From: Lysobacter sp. cf310
Lineage (GTDB): Bacteria > Pseudomonadota > Gammaproteobacteria > Xanthomonadales > Xanthomonadaceae
Assembly: GCF_900114355.1 (NCBI RefSeq)
Contig: NZ_FOSS01000002.1
Span: 605,032 to 669,031 of the forward strand
Direction: 5' to 3'
Length of the DNA stretch: 64,000 nt
Of the stretch, positions 49,258 to 57,468 are shown piece by piece. Each line of letters opens with the position of its first letter. Position 1 is the stretch's first letter. The position numbers were made by a program, and so were the translations under genes. The notes under the pieces are model-generated. The model had not been told where the DNA came from, searched no databases, and was given only the letters and a program-made list of their open reading frames with translations.

Positions 49258-50142
49258 TCAACCCCACTCCATCAACGCCGCGCGCTCGATCCCAGGCGCG
49301 CCCTGCCCTGTCCAATCGCGATCGTTGGCGACCTGCGCCTGCGCGCGGCTGGCCTCGAGCGCGGCGAAATCCAGGTCCGCCACCGCCCAGGCCTGATCGC
49401 CGCGCGTGATCGCGACGATGCCGTCCGCGGGCAGGCCCACGTCCATGGGCGCATAAATCGCGGCTTCGCCGGTGTTGGTGTCCAGCGCCGGGCTCCAGGC
49501 CGCATCGCCCGCGGTCACCGCCTGGGCGACGAAGCAACGGTTCTCCAGCGCGCGCGCCAGGCAGCCCACGCGCACGCGGGTGGCGCCGGCTTCGGTGTCG
49601 GTGCAGCTGGGCGCGATCAGCAAACGCGCGCCGGCTTCGCATTGGGCGCGCACCGGCAGCGGAAACTCGATGTCGTAGCAAACCGCGATCGCGGCGCGCG
49701 CCTGCCCCAGCGCGAACACGCGCAAGGCGTCGCCGCCTTCGATCACCGCGGCGCGCTTCTCGAAACCGGTCAACTGCAACTTGTCCTGCCACAGCACGCC
49801 GCCGTCGGGCGCGAAGGCGTAACTGCGGTTGCGATAGCGCCCGCGACCGTGGTCGAGCAGAAAGCTGCCCGCGACCACGTGCATGCGCAGTTCGCGCGCG
49901 AGCAGGCCGTACAGCTCGCGCCAGGCGTCGTGATAGGCCTGAATCGCGATCAGCGAGGCGTGCAGATCGCCCTGGGTCGCGGCGCCGAAGCTCGCGCCCA
50001 GCTCCAGGGCCAGGTATTCGGGCAGCACCGCCAGTTCGGCGCCGGCGCGCTTGGCCTCGCCCAGCCAGCGCGCCTGCTTGTCGGCGAACTCGGCGAAGCT
50101 GCGCGGCGCATCGATGCGGTATTTGGCGACCGCGACCTTCAA
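49258..50142 (-). CDS. Carbon-nitrogen hydrolase (nitrilase superfamily)
   Basis: A 294-residue amidase-type enzyme. The catalytic triad is visible: glutamate in LAVLPEYLAL (about residue 44), lysine in LWQDKLQLTGFE, and cysteine in IAVCYDIEFPLPV. The start is a TTG at 50142 that overlaps the stop of the upstream GNAT gene (TTGA), with a GGAG site inside that gene. In Bacillus YhcX-type proteins the same two domains are fused in the same order, so this is probably the split form. Substrate unknown. Confidence 0.88.
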   Translation of the reverse strand: MKVAVAKYRIDAPRSFAEFADKQARWLGEAKRAGAELAVLPEYLALELGASFGAATQGDLHASLIAIQAYHDAWRELYGLLARELRMHVVAGSFLLDHGRGRYRNRSYAFAPDGGVLWQDKLQLTGFEKRAAVIEGGDALRVFALGQARAAIAVCYDIEFPLPVRAQCEAGARLLIAPSCTDTEAGATRVRVGCLARALENRCFVAQAVTAGDAAWSPALDTNTGEAAIYAPMDVGLPADGIVAITRGDQAWAVADLDFAALEASRAQAQVANDRDWTGQGAPGIERAALMEWG

Positions 50143-50747
50143 CGCTGCCGCTCCAGCGCACGCAGCCAGAAGCCCAGCGTGTGCGCGACCTCGCCGCGGT
50201 CGACTTCGCGCCAGGGCAGGCTCGCGCGCAACTCCGGGCGCTGGCGGTAGCCGCGCTTGCTCCAGAACGCCTCGTTGTCGCGCTGGAACGGCGGCCGGCG
50301 CCGATCGTCGGCGGCGCGCTCGACCGCGCAGAAGGCGGTCCAGTCGTAGCCGCCCAGCGAGCGCGCATGCGCTTCGCGTTCGTCGAAGAAACGATGGCCG
50401 AGGCCGCGACCGCGATAGGCCGGCAGCAGCACGGATTCGCCGCAATAGAACACGCGCTCGGGATCGACGGCGCTGCCGGCGAACGGCGCCAGGAAGGCGT
50501 CGGACTCGTCGCTCAAGGGCAGACCGGTGGAGGCGCCGACGACTCGATCGCCGTCGAAGGCCAGCACCGCGACGCTGCGCCAGGAGCGCAGATAGGTCTG
50601 CAGATACTGGGCTTCGTAGTCGCTGTCGCCGTCGTACAGATACGGCCACTCGCGGAACACCGCGATGCGCAGCCGCGCGAGATCGTCCAGATAGGGAGCG
50701 ATCGCCGCGCCCACGTAGCAACGTACTTCGATCGGAGACACGTTCAT
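50139..50747 (-). CDS. GNAT-family acetyltransferase coupled to nitrilase
   Basis: A 202-residue N-acetyltransferase. The acetyl-CoA loop is in GESVLLPAYRGRGLGHRFFD (about 115-134), and ALRASLP/RDNEAFWSKRGYRQ give the C-terminal family features. It precedes the nitrilase on one transcript, with the nitrilase start inside its stop codon. It probably acetylates, or merely binds, the small molecule that the amidase handles. Confidence 0.88.
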   Translation of the reverse strand: MNVSPIEVRCYVGAAIAPYLDDLARLRIAVFREWPYLYDGDSDYEAQYLQTYLRSWRSVAVLAFDGDRVVGASTGLPLSDESDAFLAPFAGSAVDPERVFYCGESVLLPAYRGRGLGHRFFDEREAHARSLGGYDWTAFCAVERAADDRRRPPFQRDNEAFWSKRGYRQRPELRASLPWREVDRGEVAHTLGFWLRALERQR

Positions 50748-50827
50748 GGCAGGCAGTTTAGGCCAAGCGCGGCACGGGACACTCGGTGGCCGACCGGCGC
50801 AGCAGCGGCCCGATCGGCGGCCGACGT

Positions 50828-51199
50828 CTATCGGGTGGCGGCGGCACGCAAGCACGCGACGCGCATCCACTGCAGCGCTCCAGCGAAGAGCAGCGCCAGG
50901 CTCGCGGCGATGGCCGGCAGCAGCCAACCGAACCGGATATGGACGGCGAGCGCGCTGGGCTGATACCGCATATGCGCCTCGTCGTCGCCCATGGCCTCGG
51001 CCCAGCCGACCGGATCGAGCAGCGCATCGCTGAAAGCGGCATTGATCGTCCAGCCCAGCAGCACCGCGACGAGCCAGCGCACACCCAGGCGGCGCGGATG
51101 CGGCAGCCAGACGGTCGCCGCCGCCACGATGGCGGGCAAGGCCCAGCGCAGGTCGGCGGCGAGTTGGAACATCGTCAGCGATTCGGTGTCGGCACACAT
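50828..51199 (-). CDS. Small membrane protein of unknown function
   Basis: A 123-residue protein with three to four hydrophobic segments (about 14-33, 36-58 and 90-112) and no recognised domain. The ATG at 51199 or an internal ATG at 51172 (MFQLAADLRW) could be the start. It lies between the GNAT/nitrilase pair and creD on the same strand, with no clear link. Confidence 0.6.
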   Translation of the reverse strand: MCADTESLTMFQLAADLRWALPAIVAAATVWLPHPRRLGVRWLVAVLLGWTINAAFSDALLDPVGWAEAMGDDEAHMRYQPSALAVHIRFGWLLPAIAASLALLFAGALQWMRVACLRAAATR

Positions 51200-51257
51200 G
51201 GGTCGGCCTCATAAAGTGCGGCCGCGGGCGTCTGCCCGCGGCCGCGATATCGCCGAA

Positions 51258-52634
51258 TCAGCGCGCCAGCGGGCGCGAGCCGGCGAGCTGGTACCAGTCG
51301 ACCTTGCGGGTGATCACCATCACCGCGGCCAGGATCAGGAACAGCAGACCCGCGCCCATCACCAGCGCGTTGTCCTCCGACACCAGCAGGCCGTACAGCG
51401 CCGCGTACAAGGTCGCCAGCATCGCCGCGAAGCCCAGGCCGCGGCCGACGCTGCGCAAGACCGCGCTGAGGTAGAAGCCGAGCAGGCCGATGCAGGCCAC
51501 GCTCGCGGCCAGATAGGCCCAGGCGAAGGCGATGTGCTCGCTGAGGCTGACCAGGAGCAGGAAGAAGATCGCCAGCGCCAGGCCGACCAGGCCGTACTGG
51601 ATCGGGTGGATCGGCAGCTGCTTGATGAGTTCGAAGATGAAGAAGCCGATGAAGGTCAGCAGCACGAACAGCAGGCCGTACTTGCTGGCGCGATCGGCCT
51701 GCGAATAGACGTTGACCGGATCGACCAGGGCCACCGCCACCGCATCGATGCCGCCGGTGGCGACCGTGTCGGCGCGTTCGCCGCCGGCCATCTCGCTGCC
51801 TTCCACGCTGGGCACGGTCTTGCCGTCCAGGAACTGGCGCTGCGCGCTGGTGGCCAGCGAGGACACCTGCCAGTCGGCGCTGAAGCCCTGGGCGCCGATG
51901 TCGCGGGTGCGCGGCAGGAAGCTGCCGCCGAAGCGCGGATGCTGCCAGCTGGACTGGATCGCGAAGCGGTTGCTCTTGGCCAGCGGCACCAGCGCCAGCG
52001 ACTCGGTGCCGCCGAGGTTGAAGTCGAGCTGGGTGCGCAGGCTCAGCACCTGGCCCGGTTCCGGCACCGCCAGGCGGGTGTGCACGCCGCCGCCGTCGCG
52101 GCTGCCCATGCCTTCCTCGACCTCGACCGGGGCGCCGTCGATGCGCAGCACCGGCGTCGACAGCAGGCCGCGCACGTCGGCGAAGCCGTAGCTCAACCAG
52201 GGCCGGCCGATCTTGCGGGTATGTCCTGCCGGCAGCGCGAGCTTGGGCAGCTCGGCGCGGAAATCGGCCTTGGCCTGGGCCTGCCATTCGTACACCCGCA
52301 CCTCGTGCAGGCCGAGTCGGCGCGTGCTGGGCTTGAGCGGGCCGCGCACGTCCAGAGTGGTCGGGAAATAGGTCCAGCGACCGGCTTCCTCGCGCACGAC
52401 CCGGCGCACGAAGCCCTTCTCGTCCTTCTCATCGGTTTCGATGAAGTCCGTGTACGGCACCACCAGCACCGGACCGGTGAAGGCCTGGGCGCCGGCGTAG
52501 CTGCGCGCGATGCTCGCCACGGCCTGGTTGCGATAACTCTGGCGGTCGTTGATCACGCCGCGAATCAGCAGCAGCGGAATCAGGATCGCCAGGGTCATGC
52601 CCAGCACCAGAAATACTTTCAGCCAAAGTCGCAT
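51258..52634 (-). CDS. creD: Inner-membrane protein CreD
   Basis: A 458-residue CreD/CETR-family protein. One N-terminal helix (KVFLVLGMTLAILIPLLLIR) is followed by about 280 periplasmic residues and then five to six C-terminal helices (YGLLFVLLTFIGFFIFELIK onward). It is an effector of the CreBC system, linked in E. coli, Aeromonas and Stenotrophomonas to beta-lactam and colicin response and to envelope integrity. A CreB-type site lies 68 bases upstream, so it is a likely CreB target. Confidence 0.93.
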   Translation of the reverse strand: MRLWLKVFLVLGMTLAILIPLLLIRGVINDRQSYRNQAVASIARSYAGAQAFTGPVLVVPYTDFIETDEKDEKGFVRRVVREEAGRWTYFPTTLDVRGPLKPSTRRLGLHEVRVYEWQAQAKADFRAELPKLALPAGHTRKIGRPWLSYGFADVRGLLSTPVLRIDGAPVEVEEGMGSRDGGGVHTRLAVPEPGQVLSLRTQLDFNLGGTESLALVPLAKSNRFAIQSSWQHPRFGGSFLPRTRDIGAQGFSADWQVSSLATSAQRQFLDGKTVPSVEGSEMAGGERADTVATGGIDAVAVALVDPVNVYSQADRASKYGLLFVLLTFIGFFIFELIKQLPIHPIQYGLVGLALAIFFLLLVSLSEHIAFAWAYLAASVACIGLLGFYLSAVLRSVGRGLGFAAMLATLYAALYGLLVSEDNALVMGAGLLFLILAAVMVITRKVDWYQLAGSRPLAR

Positions 52635-52701
52635 GTCCCCACTCCTGTCATTGCGGTGACGGCAGGATGGGCGCGGCCTGGGTGGGGAGGATGGGGGAAC
52701 G

Positions 52702-52717
52702 GTGAAGCGATGGTGAA
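52702..52717 (-). promoter_or_regulatory. Cre-tag (CreB-binding site) upstream of creD
   Basis: On the minus strand TTCAC-CATCGC-TTCAC is an exact match to the TTCACnnnnnnTTCAC direct repeat known as the cre tag. It ends 68 bases upstream of the creD ATG, between creC and creD. Confidence 0.85.
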
Positions 52718-52719
52718 GT

Positions 52720-52836
52720 GTTGGAGCTAGGAGTGAGCTTAGAGGAGTGAGGCGTGAGTAAGTGCGCTATTGGCTTTCGCTCACTCTTCACTCCTCCACG
52801 CTTACTCCTAGCTCCTCCAAGCTCACTCCTCGCGCG
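52720..52836. repeat. Imperfect inverted/tandem repeat between creC and creD
   Basis: GGAGTGAG-like units repeat on the left half (52729-52765) and their complements CTCACTCC/CTTACTCC on the right half (52779-52832), so the segment could fold into a long imperfect hairpin just past the creC stop. No coding frame is supported. Confidence 0.6.
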
Positions 52837-52838
52837 GC

Positions 52839-54287
52839 CTACAGGCCGCGCGACAGCACCAGGCTGGCCAGCGCACCACCGCCATCGCGGTTGGCCAGCG
52901 CCGCATGCCCGCCATGCAAGGCCGCGACCTCGGCCACGAAGCACAGGCCCAGGCCGCTGCTGCGGCTGCCGCCGGCCGGGCGCGACAGCGAGTAGAAGCG
53001 TTCGAACACGCGCGGCAGCGCGTATTCGGGCACGCCGGTACCGCGGTCGCCGACGTCGACGCGCTGGGCCTCGCCGTCGCGGTACAGGCGCAGCGCGATC
53101 TCGCCCTGCGCGGGCGAGAAATCGGCGGCGTTGTCGATCAGGTTGACCAGGGCCTGGCGCAACAGGAAGGGGTCGCCGTCCAGCGGCGGCAGGTCTTCGG
53201 CCAGGTCCAGGCGGAGGCTCAAGCCGCCCTGGGCCAGGCGCGGCGCGCACTGTTCGGCGGCCTCGCGCGCGATCGCGGCCAGGTCCACCGGCTCGGGATT
53301 GTCCAGGCGCTGGCGGTGCTCGACCGCGGCCAGCGCCAGCAGCTTGTCGATCATCTGCGCCAGCCGGTCGCTCTGGCGGCGGATGCTGGCGGCGAAGCGC
53401 GCGCGGTCCTCCTCCGCCATCGGCGCCTCGTCCGGCCGCGTTTCCAGCAACTCGGCGCTGCCGCGGATCGCCGCCAGCGGGCTCTTCATCTCGTGGGTCA
53501 GGGTGTGCACGTACTGCTCGACGTACTGCTTGCCCTCGAGCTGGGTGCGCATGCTCTCCAGCGCGCGCCCGAGCTCGCCGAACTCGCCGACCGAGGCCGG
53601 CAGCTCGGCGCGACGGCCGGCGCTGACCGCGTGCGCGTAACGGCGCAGGCCGTTGAGCTGGCGCGACAGCCACCAGGCCGCGAACAGGCCGATCAGCAGC
53701 GCGGTGCCCATCAGCACGCCGCCCCAGCGCAGCACTACGCGCTGGCTGCGCTCGATGAAGGGCGCGATGGTGCGGTTGGGCTTGGCCACGGTCAGCGAAC
53801 CGATGATGCGGCCGGCCGGGTCGCGAATCGGCGCGGCCACGTGCATCACGCTGGAGTTGGGATCGTCCGGATCGCTGGGCGTGGAGCGCGCACCGTAGCG
53901 CCCGCGCAGGGTCAGGTAGACGTCGTTCCAGCGCGAGTAGTCGCGGCCCAGGTCGCGGCCGTCGCTGTCGAACACCACGACGCCGCGCGCGTCGGTGATG
54001 TACAGGCGGTAGTTGGTGGCGCGCTTGCCGAAGCCCCAGATCTCGGCGCCGAAGTCGCGCCCGCGCAGTTCGCGCACGCGCCGCGCGAAGGCGCCGTCGT
54101 TGATGCGGCCGGCGATGAAATCGTCGGTGGCCAATTCGGCCAGCACATTGGCCGAATCGACCAGGGTGTCTTCCATCGCCTGGCGCACGCCCGGCTTGAC
54201 CTCGGCCAGGAACACCCGCGTCAGCAGCAGCGCGGCCAGCGCGACGATGCAGAAATAGCCCAGAAAGATGCGCAGCCCGATCTTCAT
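52839..54287 (-). CDS. creC: Sensor histidine kinase CreC
   Basis: A 482-residue two-component kinase. The N-terminal helix (IFLGYFCIVALAALLLTRVF), about 150 periplasmic residues, a second helix (GGVLMGTALLIGLFAAWWLS) and HAMP are followed by the H-box HTLTHEMKSPLAAIRGSAEL (about 262-281). ATP boxes are LVNLIDNAADFSPAQG and SSGLGLCFVAEVAALHGG. E. coli CreC has 474 residues. It starts 9 bases past the creB stop. In E. coli it responds to growth in minimal medium and to fermentation products. Confidence 0.95.
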   Translation of the reverse strand: MKIGLRIFLGYFCIVALAALLLTRVFLAEVKPGVRQAMEDTLVDSANVLAELATDDFIAGRINDGAFARRVRELRGRDFGAEIWGFGKRATNYRLYITDARGVVVFDSDGRDLGRDYSRWNDVYLTLRGRYGARSTPSDPDDPNSSVMHVAAPIRDPAGRIIGSLTVAKPNRTIAPFIERSQRVVLRWGGVLMGTALLIGLFAAWWLSRQLNGLRRYAHAVSAGRRAELPASVGEFGELGRALESMRTQLEGKQYVEQYVHTLTHEMKSPLAAIRGSAELLETRPDEAPMAEEDRARFAASIRRQSDRLAQMIDKLLALAAVEHRQRLDNPEPVDLAAIAREAAEQCAPRLAQGGLSLRLDLAEDLPPLDGDPFLLRQALVNLIDNAADFSPAQGEIALRLYRDGEAQRVDVGDRGTGVPEYALPRVFERFYSLSRPAGGSRSSGLGLCFVAEVAALHGGHAALANRDGGGALASLVLSRGL

Positions 54288-54296
54288 GCGCGCCGC

Positions 54297-54974
54297 TCAG
54301 TTCGCATCCAGCGAATAGCCCAGTCCGCGGTGGGTGCGGATCGGATCGGACTCGCCGTCGATCTCGCGCAGCTTGCCGCGCAGGGTCTTGATGTGGGTGT
54401 CGACGGTGCGGTCGCCGCTGTCCAGGGCGTCGCCCCAGACCCGGTCCATCAGCTGCGCGCGCGACAGCACCGCGCCCGGCCGTTGCAGCAGCGCGGCCAG
54501 CAGGCCGTACTCGTAGCGGGTCAGGTCCAGCGGCTGGCCGCGGTAGCGGATGCGCTTGCCTTCCGGATCGTGGCGGAACGCGCTCTCGGCCGCGGCCGGC
54601 GCCTCGGCCTGGGCGCGCCCGCGCCGCAGCACCACGCGCACGCGCGCGACCAGTTCGCGCGGCGAGAACGGCTTGGTCACGTAGTCGTCGGCGCCGATCT
54701 CCAGGCCGAGGATGCGATCGGCCTCGGCGTCGTGCGCGGTCAGGAAGATCACCGGCAGGTCGCGCTCGCGGCGCAGCTCGCGGCACAGGGCGAAACCGCC
54801 GATATCGGGCAGGCCGACGTCCAGCACCGCCAGATCGTAGGCCTGGCGCTGGGCTTCGCGCAGGGCCTCGCCGCCGGTCAGGCAGTGCTCGGCCTCGAAG
54901 CCCTCGGCGCGCAGGGCGTAGAGCACGGTGGCGGCGATCGCGGGTTCGTCGTCGACCAGCAGGATGCGGGGCAT
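54297..54974 (-). CDS. creB: Response regulator CreB
   Basis: A 225-residue OmpR-type regulator. The receiver shows VDDEPAIAATV, LAVLDVGLPD (acceptor near residue 52) and VTKPFSPREL. The winged helix shows YEYGLLAALLQRPGAVLSRA and RTVDTHIKTLRGKLRE. The ATG at 54972-54974 matches the family start. It is the first gene of creB-creC and presumably acts at the cre tag before creD. Confidence 0.95.
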   Translation of the reverse strand: MPRILLVDDEPAIAATVLYALRAEGFEAEHCLTGGEALREAQRQAYDLAVLDVGLPDIGGFALCRELRRERDLPVIFLTAHDAEADRILGLEIGADDYVTKPFSPRELVARVRVVLRRGRAQAEAPAAAESAFRHDPEGKRIRYRGQPLDLTRYEYGLLAALLQRPGAVLSRAQLMDRVWGDALDSGDRTVDTHIKTLRGKLREIDGESDPIRTHRGLGYSLDAN

Positions 54975-55043
54975 GGCGGGTTTCGGGGTGGGGCCGCGGC
55001 AAGCATAGAGCAAGCGCCGGTGCGGACGGGCTACCCTATGCGC

Positions 55044-55907
55044 ATGAACTATCGCCACGCCTTCCATGCCGGCAACCATGCCGACGTGCTCAAACACGTC
55101 GCCCTGCTGGTGCTGTGCGACGCCCTCGCGGTCAAGCCGGCGCCGCTGTTCGCGCTCGACACCCATGCCGGGCGCGGGCTCTACCCGCTGGACGGCAACT
55201 CGGCCCTGCGCACCGGCGAGGCCGAGGGCGGCATCGCCCGCCTGCAGGCCGAGGCGCCCAAGCACCCGGCGATCGCGCGCTACCTGGGCGCGGTCAAGGC
55301 CTGCCGCGCCGAGCACGGCGCTTCCGCCTACCCCGGCTCGCCCTGGCTGCTCGCGCACGCGCTGCGCGCCGACGACCGCATCGCCGCCTGCGAGCTGCAA
55401 CCGGAAGAGGCCGCCCAGCTCGAGCACAACTTCGCCCGCGATCCGCGTGTGGCCGTGCACCAGCGCGACGGCTACGCGGCGATGAAAGCCCTGCTGCCGC
55501 CCAAGATCGGCGCCACCCGCTACAACCGCGGCCTGGTCCTGATCGACCCGCCCTACGAGGCCCAGCTGGAAGAGTTCGACACCGCCATCGGCGCCCTGCG
55601 CGAGGGCCTGGGGCGCTGGCCGCAGGCCTGCTACGCGCTGTGGTATCCGATCAAGCTGCGGCGCTCGCTGCAGCCGTTCTACCGCCGCGCCGCCGCGCTG
55701 CCGGCCAAGTCGGTGTTGGCCGCCGAACTGCTGGTGCGCGCCGACGATTCGCCGCTGCGCATGAACGGCAGCGGCCTGCTGCTGGTCAATCCGCCTTATC
55801 AGGTGGACCAGACCCTGGGCGCGGTGCTGCCCCTGCTGAGCAAGGCTCTGGGCGAAACCCCGGCGGCCAGTTCGCAACTGCAGTGGCTGGCGCGCACCGA
55901 CGCCTGA
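55044..55907 (+). CDS. rlmJ: 23S rRNA (adenine-2030-N6)-methyltransferase RlmJ
   Basis: A 287-residue methyltransferase. MNYRHAFHAGNHADVLKHVA is the near-invariant RlmJ N-terminus. Motif I is LDTHAGRGLYPL and the N6-adenine catalytic motif is LIDPPYE (DPPY). E. coli RlmJ has 280 residues. I chose the ATG at 55044 over an ATG two codons upstream because it matches the family. It diverges from creB, 69 bases away. Confidence 0.95.
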   Translation: MNYRHAFHAGNHADVLKHVALLVLCDALAVKPAPLFALDTHAGRGLYPLDGNSALRTGEAEGGIARLQAEAPKHPAIARYLGAVKACRAEHGASAYPGSPWLLAHALRADDRIAACELQPEEAAQLEHNFARDPRVAVHQRDGYAAMKALLPPKIGATRYNRGLVLIDPPYEAQLEEFDTAIGALREGLGRWPQACYALWYPIKLRRSLQPFYRRAAALPAKSVLAAELLVRADDSPLRMNGSGLLLVNPPYQVDQTLGAVLPLLSKALGETPAASSQLQWLARTDA

Positions 55908-55926
55908 GCGCGTCGCGGGCGGTCGG

Positions 55927-56373
55927 CTAGCGTGCGGGCCGCTGCATCTCCACCAGGTCGTAGCCGGGCGCGAAACCGTCGGCCACCTCGCGCGTGGCGA
56001 CGAAACCGTGGCGGGCGAAGAATGCGCGACTGAATTGGGTGGTCTCGATCACGATGCGCTCGAACGCCGGCTCGGCGGCGATGCGCTGCAGACGCTCGCG
56101 CAACAGATGCTCGCCGTAGCCGCGCCGTTGCAGGTCGCGCCGCACCATCCCCCAGCACAGGCCGGCGACCTCGGGCGCGTCGTCCAGGGCCGCGTAGCCG
56201 CCGCAGGCGACCAGGCCCTCGCCCGGCGCCTCGATCACGAAGTAATCGTCGATCTCGTCCAGGGTCTGGATGAAATCGGCGCGTTCGAGTTCGGCGAAGT
56301 AGTCGGGCACGTTGCTGCTGAACAGATCCAGGCAGGCCGCACGATCGGTCGGCAGATAAGGCCGCAGCCGCAT
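55927..56373 (-). CDS. GNAT-family acetyltransferase
   Basis: A 148-residue single-domain acetyltransferase. The acetyl-CoA loop is RRDLQRRGYGEHLLRERL, followed by TQFSRAFFARHGFVATREV, the usual GNAT C-terminal region. The ATG at 56373 overlaps the stop of the DUF1963 gene by one base (TGATG), so the two are translationally coupled. Substrate unknown. Confidence 0.88.
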   Translation of the reverse strand: MRLRPYLPTDRAACLDLFSSNVPDYFAELERADFIQTLDEIDDYFVIEAPGEGLVACGGYAALDDAPEVAGLCWGMVRRDLQRRGYGEHLLRERLQRIAAEPAFERIVIETTQFSRAFFARHGFVATREVADGFAPGYDLVEMQRPAR

Positions 56374-57359
56374 CAATAACAATCCCAGTGATAGGCGACG
56401 CGGCCGAACTCGCCGCGCTCGAGGTCATCGGGGTCGATGAAGAAATTGGCGATGCCCGAATCGCCCCACATCATGTCCTCGTCGCTGTCGAGCTGCAGCA
56501 ACAGCACCTGGCGATCGCCGGCCTCGCGCGGGTCGCTCTGAGTGAAGTCCGGATGGCCGCCGAACTTGTGGCCGCTGCGCGACAAGGTCTCGAACAGGGC
56601 GTCGTTGAGGGCGTCGCTGTCCTGGCCGGGATGTGCCCGCACGTAGGCCTCGACGCGCTCGTCCAGCGCCCCGCCCATCGCCGCGGGCCAGCCGGCGTCG
56701 TTGCTGCCCAGGCTTTCGCGTCCGGCGACGAAGCGCATGCGGCGCGGCTGGGTCGGGTCGAACGGCAGACGCTGCTCGTCGGCCGGCTGAGCCGGCGAGG
56801 TCGGCGGCGCCAGCGCGGGCGCGCCGGTGTCGGGCCAATGCACCACACGGAAGCCCAGCGGCTGCCTCAGCGCATCCATGCCGTCGTGCTTGGGGTCGTC
56901 GAAGTTGGCGCCGTAGTAGTCGCCGCGATCGGAAATGAAGAACTGCAGCAGGCCCTGCTGCGGGGCGCCGTCCAGGCGCGCTTCGGCCAGGTCGACCTGG
57001 GCCAGCAGCACCAGCGGCCGACCGTCGGGGTCGCGCGGATAGTCGCGGCCCGCGGCCCAGTAGGCGACGCCGCCGACCTTGCTGGCCTTGCGTTCGTCCT
57101 GCGCCATCGCCGTCAACGCGATATGCCGCACCGGGCGCTCGCTCGCGGCCAGGCGCGGGCGCAGCGAGGCCAGCAGCGCTTCGGCCGCGCGCTCGGTGCG
57201 CGCCTGCGCGGCGGGGTCGGGCTTGCGGGGCGAATCCACGGCCGCGCGCGCGACCGAGTCCAGCGTGTGCAGGTAGGCGCGATAACCGGCGTAGGCGACC
57301 GCCCCGCCGATCGCCGCCACCAAGCCCGTCGACAACAGCACCGCATGCAGCGTCTTCAT
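56373..57359 (-). CDS. DUF1963 (YwqG-like) protein with N-terminal membrane anchor
   Basis: A 328-residue protein. The N-terminal hydrophobic helix (AVLLSTGLVAAIGGAVAYAG) anchors it, and the rest is a DUF1963 domain: SKVGGVAYWAAGRDYPRDPD, LVLLAQVDLAEARLDG, LLQFFISDRGDYYGANFDDP and, near the C-terminus, LLQLDSDEDMMWGDSGIANF. YwqG-like proteins have no agreed function; the gene is often near immunity or stress genes. It is co-translated with a GNAT. Confidence 0.85.
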   Translation of the reverse strand: MKTLHAVLLSTGLVAAIGGAVAYAGYRAYLHTLDSVARAAVDSPRKPDPAAQARTERAAEALLASLRPRLAASERPVRHIALTAMAQDERKASKVGGVAYWAAGRDYPRDPDGRPLVLLAQVDLAEARLDGAPQQGLLQFFISDRGDYYGANFDDPKHDGMDALRQPLGFRVVHWPDTGAPALAPPTSPAQPADEQRLPFDPTQPRRMRFVAGRESLGSNDAGWPAAMGGALDERVEAYVRAHPGQDSDALNDALFETLSRSGHKFGGHPDFTQSDPREAGDRQVLLLQLDSDEDMMWGDSGIANFFIDPDDLERGEFGRVAYHWDCY

Positions 57360-57412
57360 GCCCGCGTCTCTTCCCTGCCCGATCGCGGCGATTATCGCCC
57401 AGCGCCGGCCAT

Positions 57413-57445
57413 GAAAAACGCCACGGGATTTGTGCCCCGTGGCGT
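57413..57445 (-). terminator. Terminator of the cation transporter gene
   Basis: The arms ACGCCACGGG (57418-57427) and CCCGTGGCGT (57436-57445) have an eight-base loop; on the minus strand TTTTT follows. It lies 24 bases past the CDF stop codon. Confidence 0.9.
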
Positions 57446-57468
57446 CTTTATTCGCGGCCGTCGCGGCG

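Noticed and set aside
52905-55043. The long plus-strand frame that leads into rlmJ
   Set aside because: Only the last 288 codons are real (RlmJ); the rest is antisense to creC and creB.
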